Below are positions 47,289 to 56,996 of a stretch of DNA of 64,000 nucleotides, in pieces (position 1 is the stretch's first letter; each line of letters starts with the position of its first letter). The notes below the pieces were generated by a model. The model was given only the letters and a program-made list of their open reading frames with translations. It had not been told where the DNA came from and did not search any database. Position numbers and translations under genes: made by a program. The stretch is from Chloroflexota bacterium (GTDB taxonomy: Bacteria > Chloroflexota > Dehalococcoidia > Lucifugimonadales > Lucifugimonadaceae), in assembly GCA_002730555.1 (NCBI GenBank), contig PCAM01000021.1:1-64000 (forward strand), in the 5' to 3' direction.

Positions 47289-48050
47289 TCAGGCTGGCAT
47301 TGGCGTAGTCGGTCTCCAGTCCACCAGCTCCCGCACCGGGATCACGGTCGGATGCAGCGGCAGCAGAACGCCGGCCTCGCTGGAGGCGTTGAACACGGTG
47401 TGCCGGACACCGGCCTCGGCGACGAACATGTCACCCGGCCCGAACGGGATCTCGTCACCGCCGTACATGGCGACCAGCTCGCCGGAGACGCAGTACATCG
47501 CCTCTTCTGTCTCGGGGTGATAGTGCGGAGGGGCCATCGAACCGGGCTCAAACACCAGCTCGCTGAATGCCGTCGACAGGGCGCCGCGCTCGTGGTTCAT
47601 CATGTCGTAGCGGGTGCATAGCTCCCACGGCGTCCAGGCCTCGACGCTGGAACGCAGAGCGATATTTGCCGGAAGCGTGCCCGTCGCGGCGTTCCCCGGG
47701 TCGAGGTGCTCAACGTCGGGAGCGGTGTGCGGAAACATCGTTATGACCCGTGCCGGACCGCTCCCGTTGTTCGTGAAGCCGTGTCCGGTCCCGGGCGGCG
47801 CAAGGACCAGGTCGCTTGCGTGCAGGTCTACTCGGTGGTCACCCACCACGGCCGCGAGCTCGCCCTCGAACACGAAGTAGCTCGCCTCGGTGTTGCCGTG
47901 GGCGTGATATGGGATCACTGCTCCCGGCTGGATCATGGCGTCAAAGACGCGTAATTGACTTGCACCGGTAGCTGCGCCGGCGGGATTCCGCTGGCTAACG
48001 CCGGGGTACGGCTCCGTAATCTTCTGGTCCGTCAGGCGGAGGATCGACAT
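47289..48050 (-). CDS. Bicupin domain protein
   Basis: 253 aa; two cupin modules ('PYHAHGNTEASYFVFEGELAAVVGD', 'PPHYHPETEEAMYCVSGELVAMYGGDEIPFGPGDMF'). Confidence 0.9.
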   Translation of the reverse strand: MSILRLTDQKITEPYPGVSQRNPAGAATGASQLRVFDAMIQPGAVIPYHAHGNTEASYFVFEGELAAVVGDHRVDLHASDLVLAPPGTGHGFTNNGSGPARVITMFPHTAPDVEHLDPGNAATGTLPANIALRSSVEAWTPWELCTRYDMMNHERGALSTAFSELVFEPGSMAPPHYHPETEEAMYCVSGELVAMYGGDEIPFGPGDMFVAEAGVRHTVFNASSEAGVLLPLHPTVIPVRELVDWRPTTPMPA

Positions 48051-48081
48051 ATGAGGGGTGGCTCCAGTTATTCGATGCGTC

Positions 48082-48879
48082 TTAGTCGGTCGGTATCGCG
48101 GGAAGGGGCTTCGATGGCGTCCAGTCGACCAGCTCCCGGATCGGCGCAGTCGTTGGGTGGATTGCGATCAAGGTCGCCGTTTTATTCGAGGCATTGAATA
48201 TCGCGTGATGGGCGCCTGGTTCGGCCAGGAGCATATCGCCGGCGTGCAGGGTGAACTCCTCGCCGTTGTACATTGCCATGAGCTCGCCCTCAAGGCAGTA
48301 CATGAACTCCTCGGTCTCCGGGTGGAAATGGGGCGGTCCTATGGATCCCGGTGCGGTCACGCCTTTACTGAACAGGATCGTGGACGACCCAAAACTGGCA
48401 TCCATCGGATCGAATCGCTCGGTCCCCGGCCACGGGTAAGTGGGGAGCACGTCCTCGGCGAATACAACGTAATTCGGCAGCGGGCCGTGGCTCGGCGGTT
48501 CAGGTTCATGATCTATCCGCGCCGCGCCGATGGTCGTGCCCGCTGTAATGAACTTCGCCGGTGCGCCGCTCCGGTTTTCGAACGAGTGTTTCACGTTGAC
48601 CGGGGCGAGCGCGCCATCTCCGGCGTGCAGGGAGACACGGTGGCCGTCGATCACGCCCTCGACATCGCCCTCGATCACGTAATGCATGATCTCGGCGTCC
48701 GGGTGCGAGTGGTAAGTGATGATCGCTGCCGGCGCCAGCGTGTTCAAACCCGCCGTGATCTGCGTTGCGCCAGAGTTCGGACCGCCGATACGGCGACCGA
48801 CGACCCCGGATGTCGATTCGGTAATGATCTGGTCAGCTAAGCTCAGGATCGCCATGCGTGGCATCTCCATATGTGACAT
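48082..48879 (-). CDS. Bicupin domain protein (tandem paralog)
   Basis: 'TYHSHPDAEIMHYVIEGDVEGVIDGHRV', 'PPHFHPETEEFMYCLEGELMAMYNGEEFTLHAGDML'; start chosen at MSHMEMPRMAIL. Confidence 0.88.
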   Translation of the reverse strand: MSHMEMPRMAILSLADQIITESTSGVVGRRIGGPNSGATQITAGLNTLAPAAIITYHSHPDAEIMHYVIEGDVEGVIDGHRVSLHAGDGALAPVNVKHSFENRSGAPAKFITAGTTIGAARIDHEPEPPSHGPLPNYVVFAEDVLPTYPWPGTERFDPMDASFGSSTILFSKGVTAPGSIGPPHFHPETEEFMYCLEGELMAMYNGEEFTLHAGDMLLAEPGAHHAIFNASNKTATLIAIHPTTAPIRELVDWTPSKPLPAIPTD

Positions 48880-49062
48880 CAAAGTGCTTTTTGCGGTTCG
48901 GTTCTCCCCGGCGATGTCAATGCGCCGGGACGTGAGAACGGCCGGGCACGGAGTATATAATCGCTCCCGCCTTGATCGGGCCGATTTCTGTCCATCTCCG
49001 TGGTCCTCAGCACGATCACATCCCGCGTCGCACACCACTTATCACTGAGGTTCGCGCCTGAT

Positions 49063-49986
49063 ATGCCAGCAACAAAGGTAGGGTTCATAGGACTTGGCAG
49101 CATGGGACGCCCGATGGCGGTCAACCTGCTGAACGCCGGGACCGACCTGATGGTACACAACCGCAGCCAGGAGGTTGTGCGGGAGCTCGCCGGGTTGGGC
49201 GCGGAAGCGGCCACGAGCGTTGCGCATATCGCTGGCGAGTGTGATCGGATATTCGCATGCCTGCCGAACGAGGAGACGTGCGAGACCATCCTTATGGGCG
49301 ATGACGGCGTGTTCGCCAACGTGAACCCCGGGGCTATCGTCACAGATCACAGCACGGTTAGCGTCGGACTCTCGAAAAGAGCTGCAGAGTATGCCGTCAG
49401 GTCCGGCGCCCAGTTCCTGGACGCGCCTATCTCCGGCGGGCCGGTGGGTGCAACCGACGGGACGCTCTCGATCATGGTCGGCGGCGATGAAGCCGCGTTC
49501 AACTCCGTACTTCCGGAGTTTGAAAAGATGGGGACGAACGTCATCAGGTTCGGCGCTTCTGGCGCCGGCACGGCGGTGAAGCTCATCAACCAGCTCCTGA
49601 CCTGCATCCACACCGTCGCCGCCGCAGAGGCGTTCAATCTTGCCAACGCGGCGGGCGTAGACATCCTGAAGGCGACCGACCTACTTCAGAAAAGTTTCGG
49701 CGGCAGCACGATGGTCGGCCGCTCCGGCCCGATCACGGCTGATCGATCCTTTGAGCCTTCCGGCGCGCCCATGCGCAACTTGATCAAGGACATCGGGATC
49801 ATCATGTCGATGGCGGACGACATGAAGCTGTCGATGCCAACCGGCACCGCCGCCGCAGAGATCCTTTACGAGGGCCGGGATGCCGGGCGGTCCGAACACG
49901 ATATTGCGGCGACAATCATCTCGATAGAGGAAGGCTCCGGCGGGCAAGCTTCACGATCGGCCCGGCAATTGAAACGAAACAATTAA
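49063..49986 (+). CDS. NAD(P)-dependent oxidoreductase, 3-hydroxyisobutyrate dehydrogenase family
   Basis: 'TKVGFIGLGSMGRPMAVNLLNAG', 'FLDAPISGGPVGATDGTLSIMVGG', 'GAGTAVKLINQLL'; start set at MPATKVGF. Confidence 0.94.
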   Translation: MPATKVGFIGLGSMGRPMAVNLLNAGTDLMVHNRSQEVVRELAGLGAEAATSVAHIAGECDRIFACLPNEETCETILMGDDGVFANVNPGAIVTDHSTVSVGLSKRAAEYAVRSGAQFLDAPISGGPVGATDGTLSIMVGGDEAAFNSVLPEFEKMGTNVIRFGASGAGTAVKLINQLLTCIHTVAAAEAFNLANAAGVDILKATDLLQKSFGGSTMVGRSGPITADRSFEPSGAPMRNLIKDIGIIMSMADDMKLSMPTGTAAAEILYEGRDAGRSEHDIAATIISIEEGSGGQASRSARQLKRNN

Positions 49987-50029
49987 TAACCAACCCTTTG
50001 GGTTTGGATTAACCAGAACAGGCGGATAC

Positions 50030-51094
50030 ATGAGCAAGCGCAAGATCGCCGTAATCAGGGGCGACGGAATCGGCGTCGAAGTGGTCGGCGAGGCCTTGAA
50101 GGTGCTCGAGGCGGCGGGCGCGAAACACGGCATCGAGTGGACCTTCGACGAGTTCCCGTGGAGCTCTCAGTACTACCGCGAGCACGGCCAGATGATGCCG
50201 GACGATGGCGTGGACCAGTTACGGGACTACGACGCTATTTTCCTGGGAGCAGTCGGCCAGCCAGATATCCAGGACCACATCACACTGAACGGTTTGCTGC
50301 TGCCCATCCGGCGCACCTTTGATCAGTTCGTGTGTGAACGGCCTTCGATCCTGTTCCCCGGCGTCACGTCTCCGCTCTCCGGCAAGAAGCCGTACGACGT
50401 CGATATGCTCGTCATCCGGGAGAACACCGAGGGCGAATACTCCGGTATGGGCGGCTTCATGTACGAGGGGCAGCCCGATGAAGTGGCGGTCCAGACGGCG
50501 GCGTTTACCCGGCGCGGTTGCGAGCGGATTATCCGCTACGCCTTTGAGGCGGCTAGCAAGCGCAACAAGCAGAAACATGTCACCTCTATCACCAAGTCCA
50601 ACGCGCTGGGCTACAGCATGGTGCTCTGGGACCGGACGTTTGAAGAGGTGTCTGGGGACTACCCGGACATCAGCACGAATTCGCTGCTGATCGATGCGGC
50701 GTGCATGGACTTCATCCGCAAGCCCGAGTCGTTCGATGTCGTGGTCGCCAGCAACCTGTTCGGCGACATCCTGACGGACATCGGGGCGGTAATCACGGGC
50801 AGCATGGGACTCGCCTCCAGCGCCAACTTCGACCCGACCCGCGAAAACCCATCGATGTTCGAGCCGACGCACGGGAGCGCACCGGACATCGCAGGACAGG
50901 GATTGGCGAACCCGATGGCGCAGATATTGACCGGGGCGATGATGGTTCGACACCTGGGCGATGAGGCCGCCGCGGACGCCATCGAGGCCAGCGTCAAGAG
51001 CGTGCTGGAGGTCGGAGAGTTGCTGACGCCGGACCTTGGCGGAAGCGCCAGCACAAGCGGGGTGGGCGACGCGATCGCCGGGAACTTGGCTTAA
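50030..51094 (+). CDS. Isocitrate/isopropylmalate dehydrogenase family, tartrate dehydrogenase-like
   Basis: 354 aa; 'KIAVIRGDGIGVEVVGEALKVLE', 'MLVIRENTEGEYSGMGG', 'NLFGDILTDIGAVITGSMGLASSANF', 'FEPTHGSAPDIAGQGLANPMAQI'. Confidence 0.93.
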   Translation: MSKRKIAVIRGDGIGVEVVGEALKVLEAAGAKHGIEWTFDEFPWSSQYYREHGQMMPDDGVDQLRDYDAIFLGAVGQPDIQDHITLNGLLLPIRRTFDQFVCERPSILFPGVTSPLSGKKPYDVDMLVIRENTEGEYSGMGGFMYEGQPDEVAVQTAAFTRRGCERIIRYAFEAASKRNKQKHVTSITKSNALGYSMVLWDRTFEEVSGDYPDISTNSLLIDAACMDFIRKPESFDVVVASNLFGDILTDIGAVITGSMGLASSANFDPTRENPSMFEPTHGSAPDIAGQGLANPMAQILTGAMMVRHLGDEAAADAIEASVKSVLEVGELLTPDLGGSASTSGVGDAIAGNLA

Positions 51095-51150
51095 GTTTTC
51101 GGTCTGCACCGGACTCGGCAGTACACACGAAATCAGGCAGGAACGACCCC

Positions 51151-52161
51151 GTGAATCCGTTTGAGAGCATCCCGGTCGGCGAACATGGAGCGGGGGTAAC
51201 GCGCCTCGGCATGGGCGGCGTGTTCATATCTGGACGGGGCTCGGCGGACGGAAGGGAAGCGGAGCCTGCGTACGACACGGCGCTCGCGACGATCGCCAGG
51301 GCCCACGAGGTAGGGATCAAGTACTTCGACACCGCTCCGCTATATGGCAATGGCCGAAGCGAAAGGCGATACGGGAAGGTACTCGGACGATACCCACGTG
51401 ATTCGTTTGTGCTGTCGTCGAAGGTCGGGAGGGTGCTTGTGCCGGACGAAAACGACCCCGGTGAGTGGGAAGTCGACGGCATCCCGCACCTGACGGCCAG
51501 ATTTGATCTCTCTCGGGATGGGATCTTGCGTGCGCTCGACGAAGGGCTGGAGCGGAGCGGACTGGACCACGTCGACATCCTGTACCTCCACGACCCGGAT
51601 GTTGAAGGCATGGAGGACGAGGCCATCACCACGGCCTTTCCGACGATGATCGAATTGCGTGAGCAGGGTGTCGTGAAGGCGATCGGTTGCGGGATGAACC
51701 AGTGGGAGATGCCAGGTCGATTCGTCGAGCGATTTGATCTCGATATCATCCTCCTCGCCGGTCGATACACCCTCCTCGACCACGATGCCTACCCGGAGTT
51801 TTTGCCGCTCTGCGTTGAGAAGAACGTCAAAATTGCAACCGGTGGCCCGTACAACTCCGGCATCCTGGCCGCCCCGGACCTCGATGGACCGCTGGCGTTC
51901 AACTACGAACAGGCGCCGCCGCAGTGGATCGAAAAAGCTCGGGCGTTGAAGCGGGTTTGTGAGAACCACGGCGTTGATATGCGCGCGGCAGCACTCCAAT
52001 TCCCACTCGCGCACCCGGCCGTGGCATCCGTAATACCGGGGGCGGCGACGCCGGAGCAGGTCGAGCAAAACGTCGAGCTGATACGGGTCGAGATCCCCGG
52101 GGACATGTGGTCCGAGATGAAGTCCGAGGGGTTGATCCCGGCCGACGCGCCTACTCCGTAA
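51151..52161 (+). CDS. Aldo/keto reductase (aldose 1-dehydrogenase-like)
   Basis: 336 aa; 'GIKYFDTAPLYGNGRSERRYGKVLGRYPRDSFVLSSKVGR', 'LDHVDILYLHDPD', 'HPAVASVIPGAATPEQVEQNV'. Confidence 0.93.
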   Translation: MNPFESIPVGEHGAGVTRLGMGGVFISGRGSADGREAEPAYDTALATIARAHEVGIKYFDTAPLYGNGRSERRYGKVLGRYPRDSFVLSSKVGRVLVPDENDPGEWEVDGIPHLTARFDLSRDGILRALDEGLERSGLDHVDILYLHDPDVEGMEDEAITTAFPTMIELREQGVVKAIGCGMNQWEMPGRFVERFDLDIILLAGRYTLLDHDAYPEFLPLCVEKNVKIATGGPYNSGILAAPDLDGPLAFNYEQAPPQWIEKARALKRVCENHGVDMRAAALQFPLAHPAVASVIPGAATPEQVEQNVELIRVEIPGDMWSEMKSEGLIPADAPTP

Positions 52162-52581
52162 ACGGCTCCTGCTGGATTGCGTCCTTCGATAGCCTCGGGA
52201 TACCGTTTGGAGAGGTATTGCGACGAAGCAGATGTATTCGGCCGCATCACTGACGCCAGACCGACGTGTGCGGGAATACGAAACCAATCGGGGAATAACA
52301 GGCTGGTGGAGCCCAGGGACCTTCACCAACAGGCTCTACATAGGACCAGGCCGGGAGCGTCAATCTCGACCGTCAGCAACCATCCGTCCGGAAACAGGCC
52401 GTGACACTACATCCAGTGTTAAACGCGTGGTTTATCGTGTGTATTCCCCTCACGAAAATCTCATGTCCGCCGGAGTACAATCTCCGCCGCTGCCACCCTG
52501 TTGACCTACCCGTGGCGAAGCCCGTATCCGCCCGCCGGTTTGGGCGAATCAACCGAAATCTGACTCTGCAAAGGCCGATGA

Positions 52582-53421
52582 ATGTTCTACGACACTTCCC
52601 CCTATCTCAAGCCGCTCAAGGGAATCCGGGATGATCGATCCCATGGGCTGGTCATGCTGCGCCCGACCGAGGGAAAGCGCCTTATTGCGAAGGCGGTCAT
52701 GGAGCTTGAGGAAGTGAAGCGCGTGATGGACAAGGGCTGGTTTGTCGTGTCTCGTGGGGTGACGATGGCGTACGTACTGGATGAGCTCGGCATCCATGTC
52801 GAGAAGCAGAACGCGACGGCCGGAATTGTTGCTCAAGGCCGTCTGGGTTCGGTCGTTGCAGAAAATCAACTCGGACCGTGGGTGTTCAAGGACGGTAAGC
52901 TGTCCGAGACTCCCCCGGACGTCGCTCTGAATCAGTTCTCCCACACCGACGTGTCGATCAAAGGTGCTAACGCCGTCGACATGGAAGGCCACGTCGGAGT
53001 GCTCGCAGCGCACCCCGCTGGCGGCACAGTCGGTGGGATCTGGCCGGTCCTCACCGCCCGTGGCGCGCACTGGATCTCCCCGGTCAGCATGGAGCGCCTG
53101 GTTCCGTCTGTCCTTGAAGCCGCCAAATACATGGGCAATTACCTGCACAACTATGTGATGGGTGGGATCGCCGGACTGATGCCGATCACCGGGGCTAAAG
53201 TGGTCACCGAGATTCAGGCGCTTGAGCGCATGACGGGCGTCAAGGTTGTCCACGTGGCATCTGGCGGTGTGGCCGGATCAGAAGGTTCCGTGATCCTCGC
53301 GCTTGAAGGCGACGACGAGACGGTCCGCACGGCGTTTGAGCTGTGTGAGTCGGTTAAGGGCGAGGCGGATATCAACGAACCGGTGATGCAGGACTATCTG
53401 AGAGACGTCACGATAATGTAA
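52582..53421 (+). CDS. Conserved uncharacterized protein
   Basis: 279 aa long uninterrupted ORF with coding-like composition; Gly-rich 'VMGGIAGLMPITGAKVVTEIQALERMTGVKVVHVASGGVAGSEGSV'; no family recognised by eye. Confidence 0.75.
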   Translation: MFYDTSPYLKPLKGIRDDRSHGLVMLRPTEGKRLIAKAVMELEEVKRVMDKGWFVVSRGVTMAYVLDELGIHVEKQNATAGIVAQGRLGSVVAENQLGPWVFKDGKLSETPPDVALNQFSHTDVSIKGANAVDMEGHVGVLAAHPAGGTVGGIWPVLTARGAHWISPVSMERLVPSVLEAAKYMGNYLHNYVMGGIAGLMPITGAKVVTEIQALERMTGVKVVHVASGGVAGSEGSVILALEGDDETVRTAFELCESVKGEADINEPVMQDYLRDVTIM

Positions 53422-53434
53422 TGGAACGCCAGAA

Positions 53435-53470
53435 CCTCTCCTTCAGGGAGAGGACTGGAGTGAGGGTGAA
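53435..53470. repeat. REP-like palindrome, inverted copy of the 10867 family
   Basis: CCTCTCCTTCAGGGAGAGGACTGGAGTGAGGGTGAA. Confidence 0.6.
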
Positions 53471-53500
53471 GCCTCGATCCGAGGACAGTCGATTCCTGAA

Positions 53501-53533
53501 AGAGGGCGTTCCACATACCGTGGGGCGCCCTCT
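53501..53533. terminator. Hairpin terminator between convergent genes
   Basis: AGAGGGCG/CGCCCTCT 8-bp stem in the gap between 52582-53421 (+) and 53558-54085 (-). Confidence 0.6.
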
Positions 53534-53557
53534 TCGCGTTTCCCGGCCCTTCTGACC

Positions 53558-54085
53558 TCAGACGGCCAGTTTGTCGAGCCGCATCCGGGTGATCTTGCCC
53601 ACCTCGGTCAATGCGAAGTACAGCTCCATGTCGGTGCTGTCGTTGCCCAGATGCTGCTCCGCCAGCGCCAGAATCTCGGCGGCGTTACGGCCGCGAAGCG
53701 CCGCGACAAACGGGAAGCCAAACCGGGTTCTGTACGCGGTGACCAGGTGTTCGATTCGCTCTTGCTGGTGTGCCGTTAGCTTGTCGAACCCGGCGGCGAT
53801 GTGCTCCTGCTGCGAATCCGGCGTCATGGCGGCGATGGCCTCGGTCGTGACCTGCATGTCGGTGTGACCGGACAGGAATTTGATCTGGTCGCCGCGGTCG
53901 GCGCCCTTTAGCGATTGCATCAGGGCGTCTTGCAGCCCGTCGACGCTTTCGAACGGTTTGCTGCTCCAGGTGTTCGATGCCACCCACGGCGCGTACTCAA
54001 ACACCGACCCAAATGCCTCGACGAATTCGTCGTGGTCCATCTCGTTTGCCCGGGCTACCGATATGCGTCCGTCCGATTGGGTCAT
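53558..54085 (-). CDS. uraD: 2-oxo-4-hydroxy-4-carboxy-5-ureidoimidazoline (OHCU) decarboxylase
   Basis: 'FVEAFGSVFEYAPWVASNTW', 'FLSGHTDM', 'EYRTRFGFPFV'-like 'AYRTRFGFPFVAALRGRNAAEILALAEQHLGND'; start at MTQSDGRI. Confidence 0.88.
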   Translation of the reverse strand: MTQSDGRISVARANEMDHDEFVEAFGSVFEYAPWVASNTWSSKPFESVDGLQDALMQSLKGADRGDQIKFLSGHTDMQVTTEAIAAMTPDSQQEHIAAGFDKLTAHQQERIEHLVTAYRTRFGFPFVAALRGRNAAEILALAEQHLGNDSTDMELYFALTEVGKITRMRLDKLAV

Positions 54086-54744
54086 TCCCCCAGCACTTTC
54101 TCTGCGACGATCCACTGGAACGTTGTTGGAGTCCCGTCGACGTCGAACTCAACTGTTTCGTTTCTTGCGCTGATGATCCTCAGTCCTGCCGCCTCGACCA
54201 TCAGTCGATTGTCCTCCGGGCCGTAGCCACTCCAGTACATCGGAGCGCCAAGCCAGTTGGGATCGTAGTCCTCCGCGCTGGCTCCTGAGTGGAACGTCCC
54301 GATAAAGCGTCCCCCGGGACGTAACCAGGTGGAGATCTTTTCGATCAACCCGGGCTGTAATTCCCTCGGGACGTGGATTATCGAGTAGAACGCGGTAATC
54401 GCGTCAAAGTTGTCCGGCGGAAACTCGACCTCGGCGATGTCCGCAACGATAAATTCGCCGGCCGGGACGTGTTCCTTTGCGAGTTCGATCTGTCCCGACG
54501 AGATGTCGACCCCGGTGACGTCGAAATAGATGGAAAGCATCACCGTCCCGGGATCCCCCGCGCCACACCCCAGATCGAGGACCTCAGAACAGCCTGAAAA
54601 GCCCTCTGTTAGATAACCGATATATTGCTCCCGGAGCCCGTCATGGTCTTTGCGCGCCTCCCTCAGATAGGTCTTGCCGATGGCGTCATAACCATCGGCA
54701 ACAATCTGTCTCGGATCAGCGCCCGGCGGGAGGGGGTTCGGCAT
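54082..54744 (-). CDS. Class I SAM-dependent methyltransferase
   Basis: 'GCSEVLDLGCGAGDPGTVML', 'DAITAFYSIIHVPRELQPGLIEKISTWLRPGGRFIGTF'. Confidence 0.9.
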   Translation of the reverse strand: MPNPLPPGADPRQIVADGYDAIGKTYLREARKDHDGLREQYIGYLTEGFSGCSEVLDLGCGAGDPGTVMLSIYFDVTGVDISSGQIELAKEHVPAGEFIVADIAEVEFPPDNFDAITAFYSIIHVPRELQPGLIEKISTWLRPGGRFIGTFHSGASAEDYDPNWLGAPMYWSGYGPEDNRLMVEAAGLRIISARNETVEFDVDGTPTTFQWIVAEKVLGE

Positions 54745-54811
54745 GGACTGACGTTAACGCAAGCTCGCTTATGGAAACAGATGACGACGATGCATACCCA
54801 ACGGGAATCAA

Positions 54812-54953
54812 TGTCATCCTGAACTCGATTCAGGATCCGCTATTTTTCATATTCGACAGATTATCGGATGCGAGGGTCATGTTTAGATCGGTCCTGATCA
54901 TCTGAAAAGGTTGCCGCTGAATGAACCGATGCTGAATCAAATTCAGGATGACA
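54812..54953. repeat. MITE-like 142-bp element with 26-bp imperfect terminal inverted repeats
   Basis: Left TGTCATCCTGAACTCGATTCAGGATC vs reverse complement of right TGTCATCCTGAATTTGATTCAGCATC (23/26); no ORF inside. Confidence 0.6.
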
Positions 54954-55026
54954 GATCGAACGTGCACTACATGGTTAGCGTGCCGGAAGCGTCACCGGCG
55001 ACCGTCCGCGATCGGCTGTCTCGCCA

Positions 55027-56781
55027 TTACCCCGCCGAGTGCATCTCGGCATGCGTTGGCACCGGATCGTTGCCCACCAGGAAGTCGAAGTCGCAGCCGT
55101 GCTGGGCCTGCATCACGTGCTCGGAGAACATCAGGCCGTAGCCACGTGTATAACGGGGAGTCGGCGCGACCCAGGCCGCCTTGCGCCGCTCCATCTCGGC
55201 GTCATCGATCAGAAGGTCGATTCGGCGGCCCTCAACGTCCAGCTCGATCATGTCCCCGTTCTCCACCAGCCCCAGCGGCCCGCCGAGCGCAGATTCCGGC
55301 GAGATGTGCAAAACCACCGTCCCAAACGCCGTTCCGCTCATTCGGGCGTCGCTGATCCGCACCATGTCCCGGACGCCTTGCTCCAGCAGTTTCTTTGGTA
55401 TCGGCAGCATGCCCCATTCCGGGATGCCCGGTCCGCCGACCGGTCCCGCCGACTTCATGACGAGTATGTCGTCCTTCGTGACGTCCAGATCCGGATCGTC
55501 CACGCGGGCGTGCATGTCTTCGTAATTCTCAAAAACAACTGCCCGTCCCGTGTGGTGCAGCAGCTCCGGCGATGCGGCGCTCTGCTTGATCACAGCGCCG
55601 TCCGGGGCGAGCGAGCCCTCCAGCATAGCCAGGCCGCCTTCCTCGAACATAGGCGTCTCCAGCGTTTTTACGATTTTGTCGTCGATCGCCACGGTCTCGG
55701 CGATGTTCTCGCCAAGGGTTTGCCCGTTGACCGTGATGGCATCCAGGTGGAGCAGCGGAGAGAGCCGGTTCAGGACGGCCTCGATACCGCCGGCGTAAAA
55801 AAGGTCCTCCATCAAGTACTCGCCGGACGGCTTCAGGTTGACGATGGTCGGGGTGGAGCGCGAGATTTCGTCAAACTTTTCCGGCGTGAGGGTGACCCCC
55901 AGGCGTCCAGCGATAGCCGTCAGGTGGATGATGGCGTTCGTAGAACCGCCCGACGCCATAAGGAAGCGCATGGCGTTTTCTACAGCGTCTTCGGTCATGA
56001 TGTCGGACGGTCGGATGCCCTTCTCAACCAGTTCGACCGCCTGACGTCCGGCAACCTCGGCAAACGCGCTCCGGCGCATGTCGGCCCCGGGGATGGACGC
56101 CCCGCCCGGGCCCGTCATGCCCAGCGCTTCCGTGATGCCGCCCATCGTGGACGCCGTCCCCATCACCATGCAGTGGCCGGGCGACCGGTAGATGGCCGAC
56201 TCAAGCGAGTCGTACTCCTCCTGGGTGATCGTTCCGGCGCGCAGCTCCCCCCAGTAACGCCGGCAGTCGGTGCAGGAGCCAAGCTCTTCGCCCTTCCAGT
56301 TGCCTTTGAGCGACGGTCCGCCGGTTACGACGACCGCCGGAAGGTCCGCGCTGGCGGCGCCCATGAGCGCGGCGGGGGTCGTCTTGTCGCAGCCGGTGAG
56401 CAGCACCACTCCGTCGATCGGGAGGCCACGGATCATCTCTTCGATGTCCATCGCCATCAGGTTGCGGAGTAGCATCGACGTTGGTTGCAGGAAGAACTCC
56501 CCTAGCGAAATAGTTGGAAACTCCAGTGGAAATCCGCCGGCGGCCATGATCCCGCGCTTGACGTGACCCGCCAGCGCCCGGAGGTGGACGTTGCAGTGGG
56601 TGGCCTCACTCCAGGAGTTGGCAATGCCTATGACGGGCTTGCCGACGAAGGCCTCTTCCGTATAACCCTGGGACTTGAGCCCGGCGCGGTGGAGGAAGCC
56701 TTCCAGGTCTCGTGGCCCGAACCATTCGTGGCTTCTGCGGACCATGTTTACGCCGTTCGCATCGTGCCCGTTGCTGCTCAT
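55027..56781 (-). CDS. IlvD/Edd family dehydratase
   Basis: 584 aa; 'GKPVIGIANSWSEATHCNVHLR', 'LLTGCDKTTPAALMGAASADLPAVVVTGGP', 'MASGGSTNAIIHLTAIAGR', 'RISDARMSGTAFGTVVLHISPESALGGPLGLV'. Confidence 0.95.
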   Translation of the reverse strand: MSSNGHDANGVNMVRRSHEWFGPRDLEGFLHRAGLKSQGYTEEAFVGKPVIGIANSWSEATHCNVHLRALAGHVKRGIMAAGGFPLEFPTISLGEFFLQPTSMLLRNLMAMDIEEMIRGLPIDGVVLLTGCDKTTPAALMGAASADLPAVVVTGGPSLKGNWKGEELGSCTDCRRYWGELRAGTITQEEYDSLESAIYRSPGHCMVMGTASTMGGITEALGMTGPGGASIPGADMRRSAFAEVAGRQAVELVEKGIRPSDIMTEDAVENAMRFLMASGGSTNAIIHLTAIAGRLGVTLTPEKFDEISRSTPTIVNLKPSGEYLMEDLFYAGGIEAVLNRLSPLLHLDAITVNGQTLGENIAETVAIDDKIVKTLETPMFEEGGLAMLEGSLAPDGAVIKQSAASPELLHHTGRAVVFENYEDMHARVDDPDLDVTKDDILVMKSAGPVGGPGIPEWGMLPIPKKLLEQGVRDMVRISDARMSGTAFGTVVLHISPESALGGPLGLVENGDMIELDVEGRRIDLLIDDAEMERRKAAWVAPTPRYTRGYGLMFSEHVMQAQHGCDFDFLVGNDPVPTHAEMHSAG

Positions 56782-56996
56782 GCGGTCACCTGTTCATCAC
56801 TGAATATTGATGCCCTAAACGAACGATGCCGCCAAACCTACGTGCAACGTGATCTTGAAGGGCGGCGCGGAGTGTAGCACGGGGTCATCGAAATCCCGTG
56901 GCTGGCGTGTAGAGTGGTGGCGCGTATTCATATCCGACTGACGAGGATCGAAGCGGCCACCCGACCGGCGCAACGAGAGGACAGCTCCAGCAACAT

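Noticed and set aside
55039-56472. 477-aa plus-strand ORF antisense to the IlvD/Edd dehydratase
   Set aside because: Fully overlaps a confidently identified dehydratase on the opposite strand; His/Arg/Val-rich composition typical of antisense open frames in GC-rich DNA.
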